DNA of 40,000 nucleotides from Prorocentrum cordatum (taxonomy: Eukaryota; Sar; Dinophyceae; Prorocentrales; Prorocentraceae). A program made the translations under genes and the position numbers. Shown in pieces: positions 28,977 through 38,448 of this stretch (positions are counted from its first letter, which is position 1; every line of letters starts with the position of its first letter). The stretch covers positions 707,501-747,500 of the forward strand of contig CAUYUJ010002113.1 of the NCBI GenBank assembly GCA_963575745.1, in the 5' to 3' direction. The notes under the pieces are model-generated. The model was given only the letters and a program-made list of their open reading frames with translations, was not told where the DNA came from and searched no databases.

Positions 28977-29279
28977 ACGGCACTGAAAGAAAGCTGGCTG
29001 ACGCACATGCACCAGCGTGCCGACGTGGAAGCAAACTCCCCCGAAGGACATAGACGAGTGCAGGAGACTGGTGCCGACGACGATCACGCCAACGTCAATG
29101 CAAGAGGCCAGAATAGTGGAGGGTGAAGGGGCAGGACGAGTAGGAAGAGGAGGAGGGGGATGAGCGAAACTGGTGGAGGAGAACGAATTCAGAGGGGGAG
29201 GAGCAGGAGGACGGAGGATGACACTGACGACGAAGGCAGCCACGACGCGGTATGACGACGATGGTAATTACGAAGGAGC

Positions 29280-29348
29280 CTCGGGCTTGCTCAGGATTCC
29301 GTCGCCATCCTTGTCGAACTTTGCGAAGGTGGCGTTCAGAGCGTCCAT
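29280..29348 (-). CDS. Internal exon, canonical EF-hand (69 nt)
   Basis: Twenty-three codons: MDALNAT followed by FAKFDKDGDGILSKPE. The loop D-K-D-G-D-G-I-L-S-K-P-E has Asp at 1, 3 and 5, Gly at 6, Ile at 8 and Glu at 12, i.e. a complete calcium-binding EF-hand loop, with the FAKF entering helix before it. The acceptor is strong (CTACCTCCTTTCTCCGCCTC then ATCCAG). The donor is GAG|GC, phase 0, which puts VKTYARTTHKF (26,673) directly after the loop. A GT donor eight bases on would break that join. This exon is the best evidence that the gene is real and encodes a calcium-responsive protein, probably cytosolic; no membrane or signal segment is visible nearby. Confidence 0.85.
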
Positions 29349-30293
29349 CTGGATGAGGCGGAGAAAGGAGGTAGAGGGTCTCGGTAACAGTTACTTGTTA
29401 GGAAATTTCGGCGATCGTCGGACGCACTTTAGAGCCTCTGGGATATTTCCCAAGGTTGAGGGAGGTTCCCTAGGTTTCGGGAGGAGATCAAGGATCGGAA
29501 GGTGAAGGAGGAAAGAAATACGACGGGGAGGGAGGACCATGACGAGGAGGAGGGCAGACGCAACAGCTTTGAGGCGACAGTCCAGCACCGCAAAACAACA
29601 ATAGAGTAGTACGGATATATCAGAAGGAGGATGATGAGCAAGAAAGAGGAGGGATGAAGACTCAGGACCGAAGATAACAACACATAAACGCAAGGAGATG
29701 GGATAGAAAAGCGGAGAAGGAGGGGCATTCAGGAATTCTGGAAGAGGAGGAACAATAATTGGGATGTGCAACATGAGGAGTACGTAATGTGGAGTAAGGA
29801 GGAGGACGAGGGCAGGTGGAGAAACGAGGGGGGTGAAAGGAAAGAGGAGGAGGACGAGGCTATGAGAAGGAGGAAGAGGAAGAGGAGGAGAAGAGAAGGA
29901 GAGGGAGGAGCAAACGGTGGCGGCGGAAGCGGAATGTGTTCAGAACACTTCTACCTCCATGAGACGACAAACAAAAAAGCGGAGTGAGAAGGAGCCGGGA
30001 ACAATCACAAGGATAACGAACATTCGCATACATGAGGGAGCACAACGATTAAGCAACGGCAGTACAAGTCACAGCGGTGTTCGGGACGTCCACCTGAACC
30101 AGGATAGAGGACAGAAAAGGAGGGAGATGGAAGGGGAATGACCGAACGCAAAGTGAAGAAGAAGAGGAGAGTCGCGCGCTGGCATGGAGAGGAGCGGGGT
30201 ATGGGAAAGTGAGTGAAATTGGGGTAGAGGAGGGCGGGGGCACGGGGCAACATGACGAAAGCTGGTGCAAGTACAATTGTCAGAAGCCCAATC
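29349..30293. other. Intron-like purine-rich DNA
   Basis: GGAGGA / GAAGAGG stretches occupy much of 29,500-29,920 and 30,110-30,190. Read on the minus strand they are CT-rich. I found no additional exon with helical translation and matching AG|G borders. Confidence 0.5.
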
Positions 30294-30387
30294 CTGTTTC
30301 TTGGCCTCGGCCTTCTTCCGCATCTTCGCCACGGTGGTCTCGGCGAACACCAGTGCCTCGTTGCACTCCTTCGTGCACGCTGAGTTC
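30294..30387 (-). CDS. Probable internal exon, Lys/Ala coiled coil (94 nt)
   Basis: It starts after a CCTCCTCCTCTACTCCTCAA tract and CACAAG|G. After one base the frame reads NSACTKECNEALVFAETTV followed by AKMRKKAEAKKQ, a helix ending in a basic run. CAG|GA at 30,294 would be a GA donor and leaves phase 0, matching the start of the EF-hand exon. A GT donor about 24 bases further is possible. Incoming phase is 2, so the exon before it must end with two spare bases; I have not found it. The second frame through these bases is Gly/Arg/Glu-rich and less convincing. Confidence 0.65.
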
Positions 30388-31559
30388 CTTGTGATTGAGG
30401 AGTAGAGGAGGAGGGCGACACATATTGGTATTATATGTAGGGTATGGGGGATGAGAAGACAGAACGGCGCTTTGGGGCGGAAGCCCGAGAGAAGGAAGGC
30501 GAGAAGGAGGATCAACAACAGTGTGGCGAGCTGGAGGCAAGGAGAAAGAGGAAGAGCACGAGGAGCATGCAGCAGGAGGAACACAATGAAAGGAGGATGA
30601 CAAGCAGCGTGGTTGGGGGATAGAGCTGCCCGAGGCCAGGTGTGGATGATGACTACTATTTGTGAGGGCAACGGTGAGTATGATGACGAAGACGTGAAGG
30701 AGAAGGATGCGAAGAAGGAGGAGGAGGAACGGAAGGGCTGCGAGGCAGACGCGGCACAGGACACCGTGGAGCAAGAACGTACCCTGCGTGCAGCGCCACC
30801 ATGGTACCAGAGTCTCCCTCGGAAGCAACCCCGAAGGGGGCTAGGAGACGCACGCAGAGACCCTGATGTGGAAGAGCAACTTCCTGTTGGAACTACACCG
30901 TCCGTCCAGAGGGATCGCGAAAGCTCTGCAACAAATCGGGCCCTCAGATGGCGAACTTCTTGTGGATACCCGGCGGGCCCCTCCTCTAGCCCAGAGTGTC
31001 GACCCGGTACCGGCTCGCAGAACACGCGCGATCCGCCCCATGACAACATTGCGTCTCACGCCTGTGCTGCCACGACCGCCTCCCTCCCCATCTCCCCTTC
31101 CTCCCCTCCCTCACTCCTTCTCCTCCCTCCCATCCCCAAGCACCTCACGCAGCCCCCCCCCCCCCTCCCCTCCCCTCCTGCCCCTTCCGCCCCTCTCCCC
31201 CTCGCCACGCTTCCACCTCCCCCGGGGAGCCCCCGAAGAGCTCCGAAGACCAGTCGGACGCCTCGGAGCACGCGTGTGAAAACGTACAGGGCAGTTTTTA
31301 ATACATGGGATCTTAAACATGTAGGATGTTTTAGTACATGATTGAAATGTGAATAAATTGATTCATGGACTCATCGTTGTTTTTGATACTAAACCATGCA
31401 TTTTTAATACGTGATCCGCACGCGGAGCATGTATCTAAAAACGGCAGTGTAGGAGGGTGTCCGAGGCAGGCCGACAACCGCCGCCCCGCCTGGCATGGAG
31501 GAGCCTCGAAGAAGAGAAGTCCTGGACACTGGGGCGTTCCCCCGCGCACTTCTGCTTAT
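30388..31559. other. Intron-like DNA with a C-rich tract
   Basis: A C/T-rich tract with runs such as CCCCCCCCCCCTCCCC lies at 31,075-31,230. The segment 31,260-31,440 is AT-rich (TTTTTAATACATGGGATC). Frames near 30,700-30,830 on the minus strand are Leu-rich because of CT content. No gene is supported. Confidence 0.5.
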
Positions 31560-31680
31560 CATTCGTCGTCGTCGTCGTCGTCCTCCTCCTCCTCCTCCTC
31601 CTCCTCCTCCTCCTCCCCCTCCCTCTCCTCCTTCACCCCCCCCTCTTCCCCCTAACCCTCCTCCTCCATTCCCTGTTAAG
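31560..31680. repeat. CGT/CTC microsatellite
   Basis: CGTCGTCGTCGTCGTC followed by CTCCTC triplets and a pyrimidine-rich tail. Poly-Ser/Val/Pro/Arg frames are by-products. The stretch 31,681-31,814 is unique. Confidence 0.9.
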
Positions 31681-31814
31681 TATTATACGTATATATATAC
31701 ACAGAAAATCTCCTGGTCACACCCCGAGGCCGGTCGAAACGGCGGGCCATGCGTTTCGCCTGGGAGATCCTCACCGCTTATGACCCTGAACATTCAACAT
31801 GGGCAATAGTTTCG

Positions 31815-32575
31815 TTCGCAGATGGGGGGGGGTCCAAAATGTGGTTCTCGCCTGGGCGCCGCGCGTATTCTTTTCAAACATTGTCATGAATTTCACGGAT
31901 TGAGGGCCAGTGGTTTAAAACATGCAACTCTCGCCCTAGCGCAGCGCAAAATTGTTTTAAACATTGCAAAGAGTTCACGGATTGAGGGCGGGCCGTTTTC
32001 AAAATGTGGCTGTCGCCACAACGCCGCACAATGGTTTCACTTGCAGGAATTCCATGGATTCAGGGCGGTTCGTTATCAAACTGTGGTTTTCGCGTCAGCG
32101 CCGCGCACATTCGTTTCAAACAAATCCGAGAGCTTCACGGATTCCACTGGTCAATGTACCAGACATGGTGCTTTGAAAAAATCAAGATTGTGAGTGCGCA
32201 GCAGTTACCTTGATTCGCGGTGTTGACGTCCCAGGCACGGCGTTTTGGCACGAGCCAGGATCATCAAAACGCAGCAATCAGGTTGATCCATGGCGTTGGA
32301 GTCCCGAGCATGGAATTTCGGCATGCTTCAGGGTCTCCAAACGCCAGCGAGGCACTTTCCCCAATGGAAATGAACCTGCGCATGGGGCCTATGAAGAGGA
32401 AGCTTTGAGGGAGGGTTTATGCCAACGTCGTTGGAGTCTTGGGTGTAGTCTGGTCCTCCGCCTTCTCCTCCGCCTCCTCCTCCTCCTCCTTCCCCTCCGC
32501 CTCCTCCTCCTCCGCCCCCCCCTCCTCCTCTTCCTCCTGCTCCTCATCCTCCTCCTTTTTCACTTTCTCCATTCT
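31815..32575 (+). repeat. Composite satellite block, copy 1
   Basis: About four ~80-bp units carry CACGGATTGAGGGC, GTTTTCAAAATGTGG and CTCGCC--AGCGCCGCGCACATTCGT (marker GATTGAGG at 31,898, 31,980, 32,057 and 32,140). Then come ~70-bp units with TTGATTCGCGGTGTTGACG and GTCCCAGGCACGG (32,212-32,350), GAGGGAGGGTT, GAGTCTTGGGT and a CTC array (32,455-32,575). The whole order recurs at 32,675-33,775. Confidence 0.85.
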
Positions 32576-32674
32576 TCGTCTTTGTAGAAAACTCTTCCGA
32601 AAGCGCGGGCCGGGCATGCCGCCTGAGACTTCCTCACTAATTCTGATCCTGAAATGTAAAACATTGGTAATTCT

Positions 32675-33775
32675 TGCGCGGATGGAGGGCGGGTGGTTTT
32701 CAAAATGTGGTTATCGCCGTAGCGCTACGCACATTTTTTTTGAAATCTGTATATGTTTCACGGATTGAGGGCGGGTCGTTTTCAAAATGAGTTCTCGCTT
32801 TAGCGCGGCGCACGCTCGAATTCACGGATTGAGGGCGGGCGGTTTTCTAAATTTGGCTTTATCTCCCGCTCTCGCCTCAGCACCGCCCACATTCGTCTTA
32901 AAAATGAAAAAAAAAGTCTCCCGGATGAGGGCGGGCCGCTTTCAAAATATGGCTCTCGCCCCCGCGCCGCGCACATTCGTCTTTTAACAAAGTGCAGTGG
33001 CTTACAGATTGAGGGCGGGTCCTTTGCCATTCGTGGCTCTCGTAGCGCCGGGGGATTTCATTGTAATATGTGCAAGAGTTTCGCGGGCTCCCATGGTTAC
33101 CCATCGGTCGGAAAAAGTAGGTAGAAACATGACGTAGGAAGGCGTTGAAAATAGATTGGGTTCCGCCCGCCCCCTAAGAGGGACGGAAAAGGTGAAGCCA
33201 CTCGATCATTGAAGTAGGAAGACGCTTAAAGTAGATTGGAATATGGGAATCCAAAAATACCTACTTTCAACGACCGATGGGTAACGCACCAGAAACGAAC
33301 GATTCAGGACTGTCAGGGCCCAACGGTTAATTACGTTGATTCGCGGCGTGGAAGTCCCAGGAAGGGCGGGTTTTGGCGCGACTCGGGATCGTCAAGACGC
33401 CAAAATCAGGTTGCCTCGCGGCGTCGCAGTTCCGACAACGGTGTTTCAGCATGCTTCGCTGCGCTTCGCTCCGCGGGAACGCCAGTCAGTGCTTGAAGCG
33501 CCCCAGACAACACCGCGGGCCGCCACCGCGCGGGCCCGTTCACACCTTCGAGGTGGGTGGACCCCCCCCCCATGGTTCAAACTGTCTCCCAGCGCGGTAT
33601 TTCCCTCAGTGGAAATGAATCCCAGTAGAGGCCTATGTAGAAGGAGCTTGGAGGGAGGGTTCATATATTTCAGCATCTTTGATGAGTCTTGGGTTTGCAC
33701 CGGTCCTCTTCCTCCTCCTCATCATCATCATCATCATCATCCTCCTGCTCCTCCTCATCCTCCTTCTCCTCTGGC
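32675..33775 (+). repeat. Composite satellite block, copy 2
   Basis: Five ~80-bp units (marker at 32,681, 32,763, 32,827, 32,933 and 33,007; spacing 64-106 bp) are followed by a MITE (33,096-33,285). Then come TTGATTCGCGGCGTGGAAGT units (33,338-33,480), GGTATTTCCC, TGGAAATGAA, GGAGGGAGGGTT, GAGTCTTGGGT and a CTC/ATC array (33,705-33,775). The order equals copy 1, with the MITE as the main extra piece. Frames over it are not genes. Confidence 0.85.
33096..33285. mobile_element. MITE with ~28-bp inverted ends
   Basis: The left end GTTACCCATCGGTCG...AAAAGTAGGTA is the reverse complement of the right end TACCTACTTT...CGACCGATGGGTAAC, with about two mismatches and a small indel. The length is 190 bp. 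Inside, GTAGGAAGGCGTTGAAAATA and GTAGGAAGACGCTTAAAGTA are direct copies about 79 bp apart. There is no coding capacity. The matching position in satellite copy 1 (near 32,150) lacks it, so it is a later insertion. No clear target duplication was seen, so the superfamily is not assigned. Confidence 0.8.
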
Positions 33776-33883
33776 CCCAGCTTGGGCCCAGGAAGGGCCC
33801 AGGCGGTCGAAAATGGCAAACAGGCGTTCCCCAATATCCGTTTCTTTCAGGACTTCGGGACCATTTTTTTTCTCATTGGCGAC
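33769..33883 (-). CDS. Candidate internal exon (about 115 nt)
   Basis: After TCTCGAG|G the minus strand reads VANEKKNGPEVLKETDIGER followed by LFAIFDRLGPSWAQAGARG, an ordinary helical composition with a possible entering helix LFAIFDRL. It lies on the same strand as the EF-hand gene. The borders are weak: no strong polypyrimidine tract precedes it, and the end near 33,769 is a guess in a Gly/Ala-rich stretch just before the CTC array. It could encode another degenerate EF-hand-like piece upstream of the exon at 30,387. The AG|G start is phase 0. Confidence 0.35.
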
Positions 33884-34499
33884 CTCGAGAAATCGTCGCC
33901 GAGAAGTCGTCGCGCGGACCTCTCCCGGGAAAACGTTCTGACCAGAAATTCCAAGGGAATTTAGCCGTGTCGACGGGACACCTCCCGGAGGACCCACACA
34001 AAGAGAGAGAGAGACGTTTGAAACCCTCGAGCCCCGAACGAAGGATCCTCGAACCTCGAACGAACACGATTTGCGCATGCCTTGACATCCACCGATCTAT
34101 CTATTCTCTTCTCCGCGGCCCCAGAGAAGTCCCGACCGCGTCCGCCGGGGTGTCTTTTCGTCTAGAACCAGTTTTCGACGATCCCGCACCCCCCGAAAGC
34201 CGAAACCAAAAAAGAACCGCCGGCCAGAAACCTCGCACCGCCAGGGATGCGGGAGCCTCGAGCCTCGAGCATCCTCGAGCCTCGAACGAGCTCCGACCTC
34301 TCCACGGCGGGGTGCGTGCCTGGCCGAAGCCTTCGCGAGCCCCGCGCCGGTGTCGACCGCCGTCGGGCCCACAGGCACTTTGTGCGTGACCCTAATCTTG
34401 GCGCTGTTCTCCTGGGGAAAAACGGGCCGCGCCCTCGCCTCCCCGTCGCCCGGGAGGGCCAAGGGGGGATTTTGGGCGGCTTCGGAGGAGGAGGAGGGG
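33884..34499. other. Intron-like DNA with TCGA-rich repeats
   Basis: CCTCGAACCTCGAACGA-like repeats at about 34,025-34,070 and GAGCCTCGAGC repeats at 34,254-34,290. A minus-strand frame at about 34,345-34,425 after TTTTTCCCCAG reads ENSAKIRVTHKVPVGPTAVD and ends AAG|GC. It has the right splice pattern but no recognisable fold, so it is noted rather than called. A 263-codon forward frame (34,247-35,038) has no domain and is not called. Confidence 0.45.
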
Positions 34500-34722
34500 G
34501 AGGCCAAGGAATAGGACGACGGTTAAGTCATGACGTCATTTGCTCGGGAGGCGTTCCAAGAGCCCCAGGGTATCAATCGGTCCTCTTTTCTGAAGCCCGT
34601 GCGAGGCTGGTCTGGTTTTTTGGTTTGGGGGGAGGATGCCAAGGAGTAGGACGACAAACGCGTCATGGTGCGATTGGCTCGGGAAGAGTCCAAGGAGTTC
34701 CAGAACATTTGTCGGCCCTCGT
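34500..34722 (+). repeat. Two-copy tandem duplication, ~136 bp period
   Basis: GCCAAGGAATAGGACGACGG ... TTGCTCGGGAGGCGTTCCAA ... TCGGTCCTC (34,502-34,585) recurs as GCCAAGGAGTAGGACGACAA ... TTGGCTCGGGAAGAGTCCAA ... TCGGCCCTC (34,638-34,720). The copies are about 75-80% alike by eye. It lies inside a long forward frame that I regard as non-coding. Confidence 0.75.
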
Positions 34723-35454
34723 GTGCACCCCGCGTGGAGAATCAGGACATTTTGGGACTCCTGGAGACTGCGTACGTGTACTTATTGTCACCGCTTGTTC
34801 TTCTGAAGAGAACGCAAGCGAAATATTCAAACTAAGATGTGTCTCGTGCTCGTTCGACAAGTGCACGCTGCAACGAGTACATCAACGCCGCTGGGGCACA
34901 ATCCCACCCACACCGGGCCGGCAGCATGCTTTCCGTGGGCACGCGATGCCACCAAAAGGGGTTGATCTGCTTGACGTGGGTTCGCATCGGTGTGTGATGG
35001 GCCAGAAACAGTCGCTGGACACGCTAAACCGAAGTTGACTATCGTACACACCTTGAATGTCAGCGTTTGATTTACAACAACCTGGGGGGGGCGCTTGATT
35101 AAAACAGTGTTTCCTCTGCTCGGGCGAATCGGGGGGGGCGCCCAACAATTGGAACACACTGCGGCGGCACTGGTGATTAGCGCCGACGCCCAGCCGACTG
35201 CAGGAGGGCGACAGGCGCAACGCAAGCGGCGCTTCAGCGGAGGGGGGCAGCAGCGCCTCCGACCTGGCGGGGCGGTTGGGCCAAAACGGCGACAGACACG
35301 AGGGAAGGAAGAGTCGGGGGAAAGAGGCGCCTCGACTGGCGGGCGATGCCAACATGGCTACAGCCAAAAAGCGGACGAAACTGGAAGGAGCGGAACAAGC
35401 AGGGAGAACATCTCTCCTCCTTCTCCTTCTCCCCCCTTCCTCTTCCTGAGACGA
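34723..35454. other. Unique DNA, no gene seen
   Basis: Frames up to about 160 codons on both strands have no domain. Two G-runs (near 35,082 and 35,130) and a short spliced-leader-like string on the minus strand (35,348-35,363) are the only notable items. Confidence 0.45.
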
Positions 35455-35824
35455 TGACGGCGAAGACGTCGACGACGAAGACGACGACGACGGCGACGGC
35501 GACGGTGGACTGCGGATGCTCCATGGGGGGGTTGGGGGCCGGGGGTGCTGCGTATGCCCACTCGCCGTAGTGGTCGACGACGACGACGAGGACGAGGACG
35601 AGGGCGAGGCAACGACGACGGGCGACGGCGGCGACGACGCACTGAGGATGCCCTATGGGGGGGATGCTTAGGGCCGCCGTAGTCGACCATCACGAGGACG
35701 ACGACGACGACGACGACGACGACGACAACAACAACGCGACGACGACGGCGGCGAAGACAACGCATCGCGGATGCCCCATGGGGTGTGTGTGTGTGCATGT
35801 GCTGCGTAGGCCCTGCCCGCTGTA

Positions 35825-35881
<57 letters not shown>

Positions 35882-35885
35882 TGTG
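35455..35885. repeat. GAC/ACG triplet array with a higher-order unit
   Basis: GACGACGAC runs lie at about 35,460-35,510, 35,575-35,640, 35,693-35,755 and 35,826-35,880. Between them a spacer beginning GCGGATGC-CCATGGGG and containing CTGCGTA-GCCC and CCGTAGT-like pieces recurs at 35,512, 35,644 and 35,767. The unit is therefore [spacer + GAC run] of about 120-130 bp, three copies. Frames read poly-Asp, poly-Thr, poly-Arg, poly-Ser or poly-Val. Confidence 0.85.
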
Positions 35886-36055
35886 GCACGTCAGTAATCA
35901 GCCTGAGAAGGGGGGGAAACTTCTCGTCGGATGTATACGATCTCTATAAAAACTTCTATACAAAGAGCAACCGTTTTGGAGGCCGCCGGTCTATTTATCA
36001 ACCTCGGGGGAAGGAGCGGGGGGGCGCCTCATTTGTTCATCACAAGCTGGAAGTA

Positions 36056-36231
36056 CAGTAGAGCTCGACCCAAAAAAACCTTCCACAAGAAACCCAACCC
36101 TGAGACCCCAGGACTTCCACTGACTTTTTTGGTGCGGGAACGTCACGCTTCCGTTGAAAAGCCATCGAAACCCAAAAAGTCCAGGGCACCCTGGAGGTAA
36201 GCAGGGTGTTTCGTGGCATGGGCTTCCACTG
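36056..36231. mobile_element. Mariner-like MITE, copy 2
   Basis: The ends are CAGTAGAGCTC at the left and GGCTTCCACTG at the right, inverted matches of each other over about 11 bp, each flanked by TA (36,054-36,055 and 36,232-36,233). CAGT ends plus a TA flank are the signature of Tc1/mariner elements. At 176 bp it has no coding capacity, so it is non-autonomous. It aligns with 16,444-16,608. The DNA from 36,232 to about 36,560 is unique and may include the 3' end of the retroelement. Confidence 0.75.
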
Positions 36232-37239
36232 TACATCGATCCTGCGTTGGCGTCCTCCGAGAAAGGGGGGAGGAGGGATAGGACAAGGACCATTTTTTAT
36301 CATCTTGACCCGGCAGCCCAGGCGGACGGCGCCAACGACAGAAGGCCGCGGCCGCATTCGGCGCGGTGCTCCCTAGGAGGTTGGAGGAGAAGGCGGATCA
36401 GGATCAGGAGGGGGTTGACGACCAGTAAGAAGAATCCGACTGTGCCTCGTCCAACCAATCAAAGAGCGAAGGCAGGCGGCCGCGCAGTCGCACGAGGGAG
36501 GCCCAGCCTTTACACCCTGTTCCCGCTGCTGCTGATGCTGCTGCCTTCCATTGTGCTACACTGCTGGCGGGCTGCCCTATGGAGGCGCTCTATGGACTCA
36601 ACGGGGCCCAAACCAATGCTTTTCCCCTTCTCAGTCCGTGGATGCTGCCCCTTCAACATCCGGCTCCAGCGGTGCTGCTGGACATCCGACGAGAAACCTT
36701 CATGGCAACTCCTAGCCAAGCAACGCAAATCTCTCGAAGTGTGGGCCCCACTCGTCGCACATCCGAGGTAGAAGGTCTCCTCATCAGCTCGGAAAGGAAG
36801 CATTAAGAGCCTGTGTCCCTAGGCTCTTGACCTAAACATTACAATGGACTGTTGTGGCCCGGGCAGCCTGCTCTTGCGGGCCTTGGTGCTGTCCTTGCGC
36901 GCCCACTCCAGGCAGCGGGCACACGCCCAATTAGCCTGCCTCCAAAACCAGGCGTGGGCGAGAAACTCCTGTCCCTCACCCTCCCGGGGGGGGGGGGTAA
37001 GGCGACGACCACGAGGCTCCGACGGAGGATCAGGAGGAGGAGGAAGAGAAGGAGGAGGTTGTGGAGATGGGGCCGTTGCCGAGAGAATGGCGGCCTCCCC
37101 CTCGACAGGCTGCGCCACTGTTTCTCGAGCGCCCTGCGCACCTCTCTGGATCTTAACCCTGGGCCTCGGACCCCTCTTAACCTTGTGTTTGCTGGCGCGT
37201 GTGGTTGCCAGCAGCTGGGGCCACGAATTGAAGGCTTTA

Positions 37240-37460
37240 CCTACATACATCAAGAGTTCGCGGTCTCCGGGCCCCTTCAGAGCAGCAGCGCACCAGGCGA
37301 TCCATTCGGCTGCTGGGAATGTCTGCGGGAAGGCGGCCCCAACTGATCCATGGAGAGCCGCGTAGGGCTCCCCGTTGCCTTAAGGCGAACAACCGCCCAT
37401 CCAGCATCATGAAAATATTCGGCCCCTGACTTGAGGCACGACCCGTCTGTGAACAGTCTG
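37240..37460 (-). pseudogene. RNase H domain of the retroelement
   Basis: RLFTDGSCLKSGAEYFHDAG then WAVVRL (37,456-37,380) matches the first RNase H strand, with its catalytic Asp at 37,447-37,445. After a frame change near 37,375 the second frame reads GEPYAALHGSVGAAFPQTFP and AAEWIAWCAAAL, giving the catalytic Glu (37,307-37,305). The third position, normally Asp in a hydrophobic-S/T-D context, reads LLMYVGKAF here, so it is lost. The domain is frameshifted and catalytically incomplete. Confidence 0.78.
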
Positions 37461-38448
37461 CCTCGAAGGGCCTGCTCATCAGCGACGTCTGAATGGGCGC
37501 ACCAATAATTTGCAGCTTCCTTCCCAGAACTCTCTGGGGGGCACAATTCACAATTGGGCGCCAGTTGAAAACCAGCCAGGAAAGGATGGCGGTTCCGTAC
37601 ATACCTCTCGATATCCTCCCTCTGAACGGGTGTGAACATCGAATCCTGGAGCGGCTGGGACAGTGGACACTCGCACGGCCGATGCACCAAGTCATCACTG
37701 CGATGCCCGCATGGGCTGAAAGGCTGAATGACAACATACCCGCCTGAAGCAAGCTTGGCATCAGTCCACAGCCCCTGGGTCAGATATCCCAGGCGACATC
37801 ATGTCTCCCTAGAGCTCAAAAGAAAACGGTCATTAGGCCCCCGCCCAGTGCTCAGCAAGGACCAAACCACGCCTACATCGAACACGTCTCTATTGACGCC
37901 TAGTTCCTAGCCGCTTCTCGCTGCGCCCTTTCTCTCCGCGACCGCTGCAACAGGGAGAGAGCAACCAAGGGGAGGTGGAGGTAAGACAGTGGGTGTCGCC
38001 CCTAGGGTCCCTGATGACAGAAGGGGTTTCAAATCTCCAGCCGAACCTAGCTAATGACAGCATCGCAGCTCCAAAAGGGCCTCGTACTGAGCACCACTTC
38101 TGGGGAGGGTTCCTCAACAGCACAGACGCCAAACTACAAAGCCTTGGAAGACCTTCCGAGAAGTGCGGACTGGTGGGCGCACACACTGCCTTCCAGACAA
38201 TGGTGGCCCACGTGAGGGCTGGGGCCTGGAGGAGGATGATGTCGAGGGTGCGAGACCGAGTCCGAGCTCTAGGCCCTGCCACTCTTAAGAACTCACCCTG
38301 CCTGTTCAATTCGAGATTGTCCACTCCCGTGACCTCCGCCCCAAAAGTGAGCGCTTGCTGACACCCCGTGCGAAACAACTTAAAAATGCTGGCGCCAGCC
38401 CGGCGCAAGGTGCCTATCCTACGACGCCGTTTCATAAATAGATTGGGT

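Noticed and set aside
28985-29120. Hydrophobic minus-strand segment VIVVGTSLLHSSMSFGGVCF as a possible membrane exon
   Set aside because: No AG acceptor follows the CT tract before it, and it would insert into the EF-hand between loop and helix.
34247-35038. 263-codon forward frame starting with ATG
   Set aside because: No domain, includes a recent 136-bp duplication and TCGA repeats, and lies in GC-rich DNA where long frames are expected.
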